Source: Nymphaea colorata
Taxonomy: Eukaryota > Streptophyta > Magnoliopsida > Nymphaeales > Nymphaeaceae
Length of the DNA stretch: 64,000 nucleotides
Reading direction: 5' to 3'
NCBI RefSeq assembly: GCF_008831285.2
Contig: NC_045139.1
Span: 8,464,204-8,528,203 of the forward strand
Position 1 is the stretch's first letter. Every line of letters starts with the position of its first letter. Under the pieces are notes generated by a model. That model had not been told where the DNA came from and did not search any database. It saw only the letters and a list, made by a program, of their open reading frames with translations. Below are positions 61,101 through 64,000 of the stretch, piece by piece. Position numbers and translations under genes: made by a program.

Positions 61101-64000
61101 CAATTGATACTCAGTTCCCAAGGTGAAGGTACAACCAATTTGTGTTGTTCAGAAGACATCGAATGAGAAAAGGGAATATAGTCATCCTTGATCCAAAAGA
61201 TCCTAAACCATTGCTTCCAACTTCTGTTCTTGTTAAGTAGAATCAATTTGATTATTATTGTATGTTGTTACATTAAACACATGTCAACAGAATTGCAGAC
61301 AAGGATGTCCCACCGATCAAAAAAATCAGAGAAATAGTCTACAAATTCAGTATCTGTCAAAAATCTGTGACTGTGAATGTGACGATTTTTAGACAGATAC
61401 TTTTATCATGTCCATACACATGTCTACCAAAGCTCAAAAAACAATCCCATCGTAAAAAATACTGCAAGCAACATGTTCTTGCATCACATACAAATAAATT
61501 TAAATCACATTGTTGTGTTTCAAATCTATGAATCATGTGGTAACTAGTAAGTGAATCAAACAGCACCTGATATGATTTTTAATAACCATTTTCCCCCTGC
61601 ACAAGGGGATGAAAGGCGCTTCTTCAGTCCCAAACAGACACCTGCACAAGAAATGGAAGAGGAGAGTCCTTCCAACCATGCTTGCACTTCAGTTCCAGGA
61701 ACTTCTTGAAAGCATCAAATCTACACATGAACAACTTTAGCTTGTCACACGTGAACAATTTCTTTCCAAAGAGATATAAGCAGTTTGGCCTTTTGCCTCA
61801 ACCTCCTACAGTCTAAATTTGATTACATATCTTACAAGCTTATTCTTCACTACAAAGCCTCATTGTGTTTCTCATATTTCTCCAAACAGAATAAATCAGT
61901 TTGAGTACAAGTTTCATTTTTTCGCCCCACTCCAAGCAGTTTACACAGAAGCATTGAAGTTGATCTCCACACTGATTCCAAACATTTTGTCTATCGGCAT
62001 TTGGCATTTCTTCCTCTCAAAGAAACCTTGCTCCTTATGCATACTCATCATCTCCAAAATGGAACTGCTGAACCTCTAACCTTTGCTTCAGTGCGACCTT
62101 CCAACTACCCCTTTCTGTTAACCAGGAAGGCCTTCACCTTCTTCAACAATTTATGAAATGCCATACTTAACAACCAAAGCCCCAGGAAACATGAATTATT
62201 CATTGCATGTTAATTTTAAGTACTCACAGCAACAGCATGTTGGCAAACTGAAGAGTAAATTATGAGATTAACTATTGTTTATGTGATTAACAATTTGACA
62301 TGACACAACTATCCAGTGTATGCACAATGCTCACTGGCGATTTCTTTTAGTAATCGATTTTGTAAGTATGTCATCATTAAGCAGCCTCCCAGTCTAACGA
62401 ATCACCCAAATAATTATCTTTAGCATCAGTCCTCACATGCCCTCCATATTATTGAAAGAAGCCATTTCCTGCTAGGAAAATGGTGAATTGTGTATAGGAT
62501 GACCAAGACTTTCAGCCCAACCTTGAACATGAAAGCAGAACAAAAATATTGATGAGGTACTTTGATTCTTCTCAGTGAAATAACCAATTACCAGCATGAA
62601 TTTCTGGTGGGTTCAGTTCAAGATGCTGGGTAAAACTAACAAAATCTCACAGCAAGAAAAAATCAAAGTAACAAAATGTTTAGGAAAAAGAAAAGGCTGC
62701 AGATAAAGTAAGCTGAACATGCACTAAATTTATGCAACTGTAGCAGAATCATATCTATTAACCATAAAATTGCTAATGCAAATGCTAAGTTGTCAACATC
62801 AACAGCTAATATGATAACAAGATACAAAAAAAATATGCTCATAAACGATACTGACTAGCAAGAATAAATTTCTAGCTCACTCTTCCTGTTTTTCGTTGTC
62901 TGGGGGTAGAACGTGTTTGTGCGGTCCTTAACTGGATGCTAGAATTAGCAAGACTCAACATTTCCATTTTACTAAGATTATTAATAACCTGATGAATATT
63001 CAGGTTTTCTAGATGCCCTAACTTCTGGTGAGGCACAACATTTACCATGCCAATTGTACCACCCGTTACAATTCAGGATACCAATATGTACATTTATGGA
63101 ACACCCATGCAGAGAGTGTTTTCTATCTGACAGTCAACTACCTATGGAGAAGCTCCCTAATCCTCCCTCTACCAAGCAAATAAGTCATCAAATAAGAACA
63201 GCCAAAACAAATGAAAAGATGCTTTTCAGACTTTTTGCATAAATAATGATATTTAATGACTAAGAGACATATTAATTGTGTGGGTCCCACTATTGCCTAA
63301 AATAACCAACCTCAGAAACTAATCTGCAGTCAAGTAAGTCATTTTCCCCAATAACATTTTTTTGAAAAGGTTTTTAAATTTAAAATATGAACAAATGGGC
63401 AAGACCCACGAATGACTACATTGTTTTTACCCACGAATGACTACATTGTTTTTACCACATGTCACGTGACTTCATAAAGGCCTTTTAGAAGAAATCCAAT
63501 CAAGGTGATCAACTTGTTCCTCCAAAGTTGGGTTGTTTCTCATATTAACATTCTAGTGACCATTGTGCACCCAGTATCAGTAATACGCATGTTCTGCTTA
63601 CATACGGCACACTAATAAAGAGGAAAAGCAGTCCTTGGTTTAGTAACTTGGAAGGTGACATTTTTAATTTCAGTAAAGGTTCTCTCAAAATCTACAAGAG
63701 AACCCATCCAATCAAACCTAGCAAAACTCCAAATGTGTCAAAACCGAATATTCCCAATTTCACTACAAGTTCTTCCAATAGCTACAGGAGATCCTATCCA
63801 TGCTTTCCATGGATCTCAAGATCTAGTTAGTAACACATCTGATTGAATAATTGGACCATGATGATCTTCAGTATTGTGATAACCACCACATAAAGAGAAA
63901 AGTTCAGTTATGAATTTTATCACATGCAACCTAAGTTTTCCTTTAAAAAAAAGAGGTAGCCAGATGGACGTTACTATCAGATTTTCCATAACTCTTTTTT
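58165..64000. other. Intergenic region to the right edge
   Basis: No gene recognised. Two plus-strand open stretches, 59176-59685 and 60067-60270, and a minus-strand stretch ending TRSTPRQRKTGRVS-stop (about 62876-63067) are open, but I could not match them to any family or find supporting splice structure. A perfect 25-base tandem duplication (CCCACGAATGACTACATTG and following) lies at 63405-63454. Confidence 0.4.
63405..63454. repeat. Perfect 25-base tandem duplication
   Basis: CCCACGAATGACTACATTGT and five further bases occur twice head-to-tail without mismatch, which suggests a recent event. Confidence 0.85.

Noticed and set aside
62876-63067. Minus-strand stretch ending TRSTPRQRKTGRVS
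   Set aside because: About 64 codons between stops. Basic tail only, no acceptor site or family match.
1-64000. CRISPR arrays, operons, riboswitches or bacterial-type systems
   Set aside because: The window is plant nuclear DNA. No regularly spaced identical repeats or polycistronic gene runs were seen.

Overview
This is nuclear DNA of a flowering plant. The evidence is GT-AG introns, a CYP71-type cytochrome P450 cluster, a plant secondary-product UDP-glycosyltransferase, a SOBIR1-like receptor kinase, Ty1/copia retrotransposon debris and long AT-rich spacers with microsatellites. The species cannot be fixed from this window; nothing points to a grass.

Layout. 0-4 kb: spacer with two small minus-strand exon fragments, one matching coatomer epsilon and one resembling the coiled-coil exon of a MYB-CC factor. 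4.1-5.5 kb: an intact intronless UGT73-like gene (-). 6.4-7.5 kb: a MITE-like element apparently split by a CTCGA-rich tandem region. 8.2-18.9 kb: P450 sub-array I (+), with two intact two-exon genes of 508 residues each flanking an internally deleted pseudogene. 13.8-14.5 kb: a decayed copia gag/protease remnant (-).

23.5-49.4 kb: P450 sub-array II (-) inside a segmental duplication. Copy 3 is intact (515 residues). Copy 4 is nearly identical but has a 23-bp deletion that shifts the frame and removes the C-helix Trp-Arg. Copy 5 keeps only part of exon 1 and its intron. A stretch at 33.75-34.05 kb looks like the intron of a further lost copy. Between copies 3 and 4 lies a nest of four truncated copia pieces (about 31.8-40.3 kb), whose last 3' LTR ends exactly where the duplication resumes.

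55.3-57.2 kb: an intronless SOBIR1-type LRR receptor kinase (+), the common adaptor kinase of LRR receptor-like proteins in immunity. 57.2-64 kb: spacer in which I recognise no gene.

How the genes relate: the P450s expanded by local duplication and several copies are decaying, as is usual for specialised-metabolism CYP71 genes. A UGT73 gene 2.7 kb away could glycosylate a P450 product, but only proximity supports this. SOBIR1 appears unrelated to the P450/UGT block.
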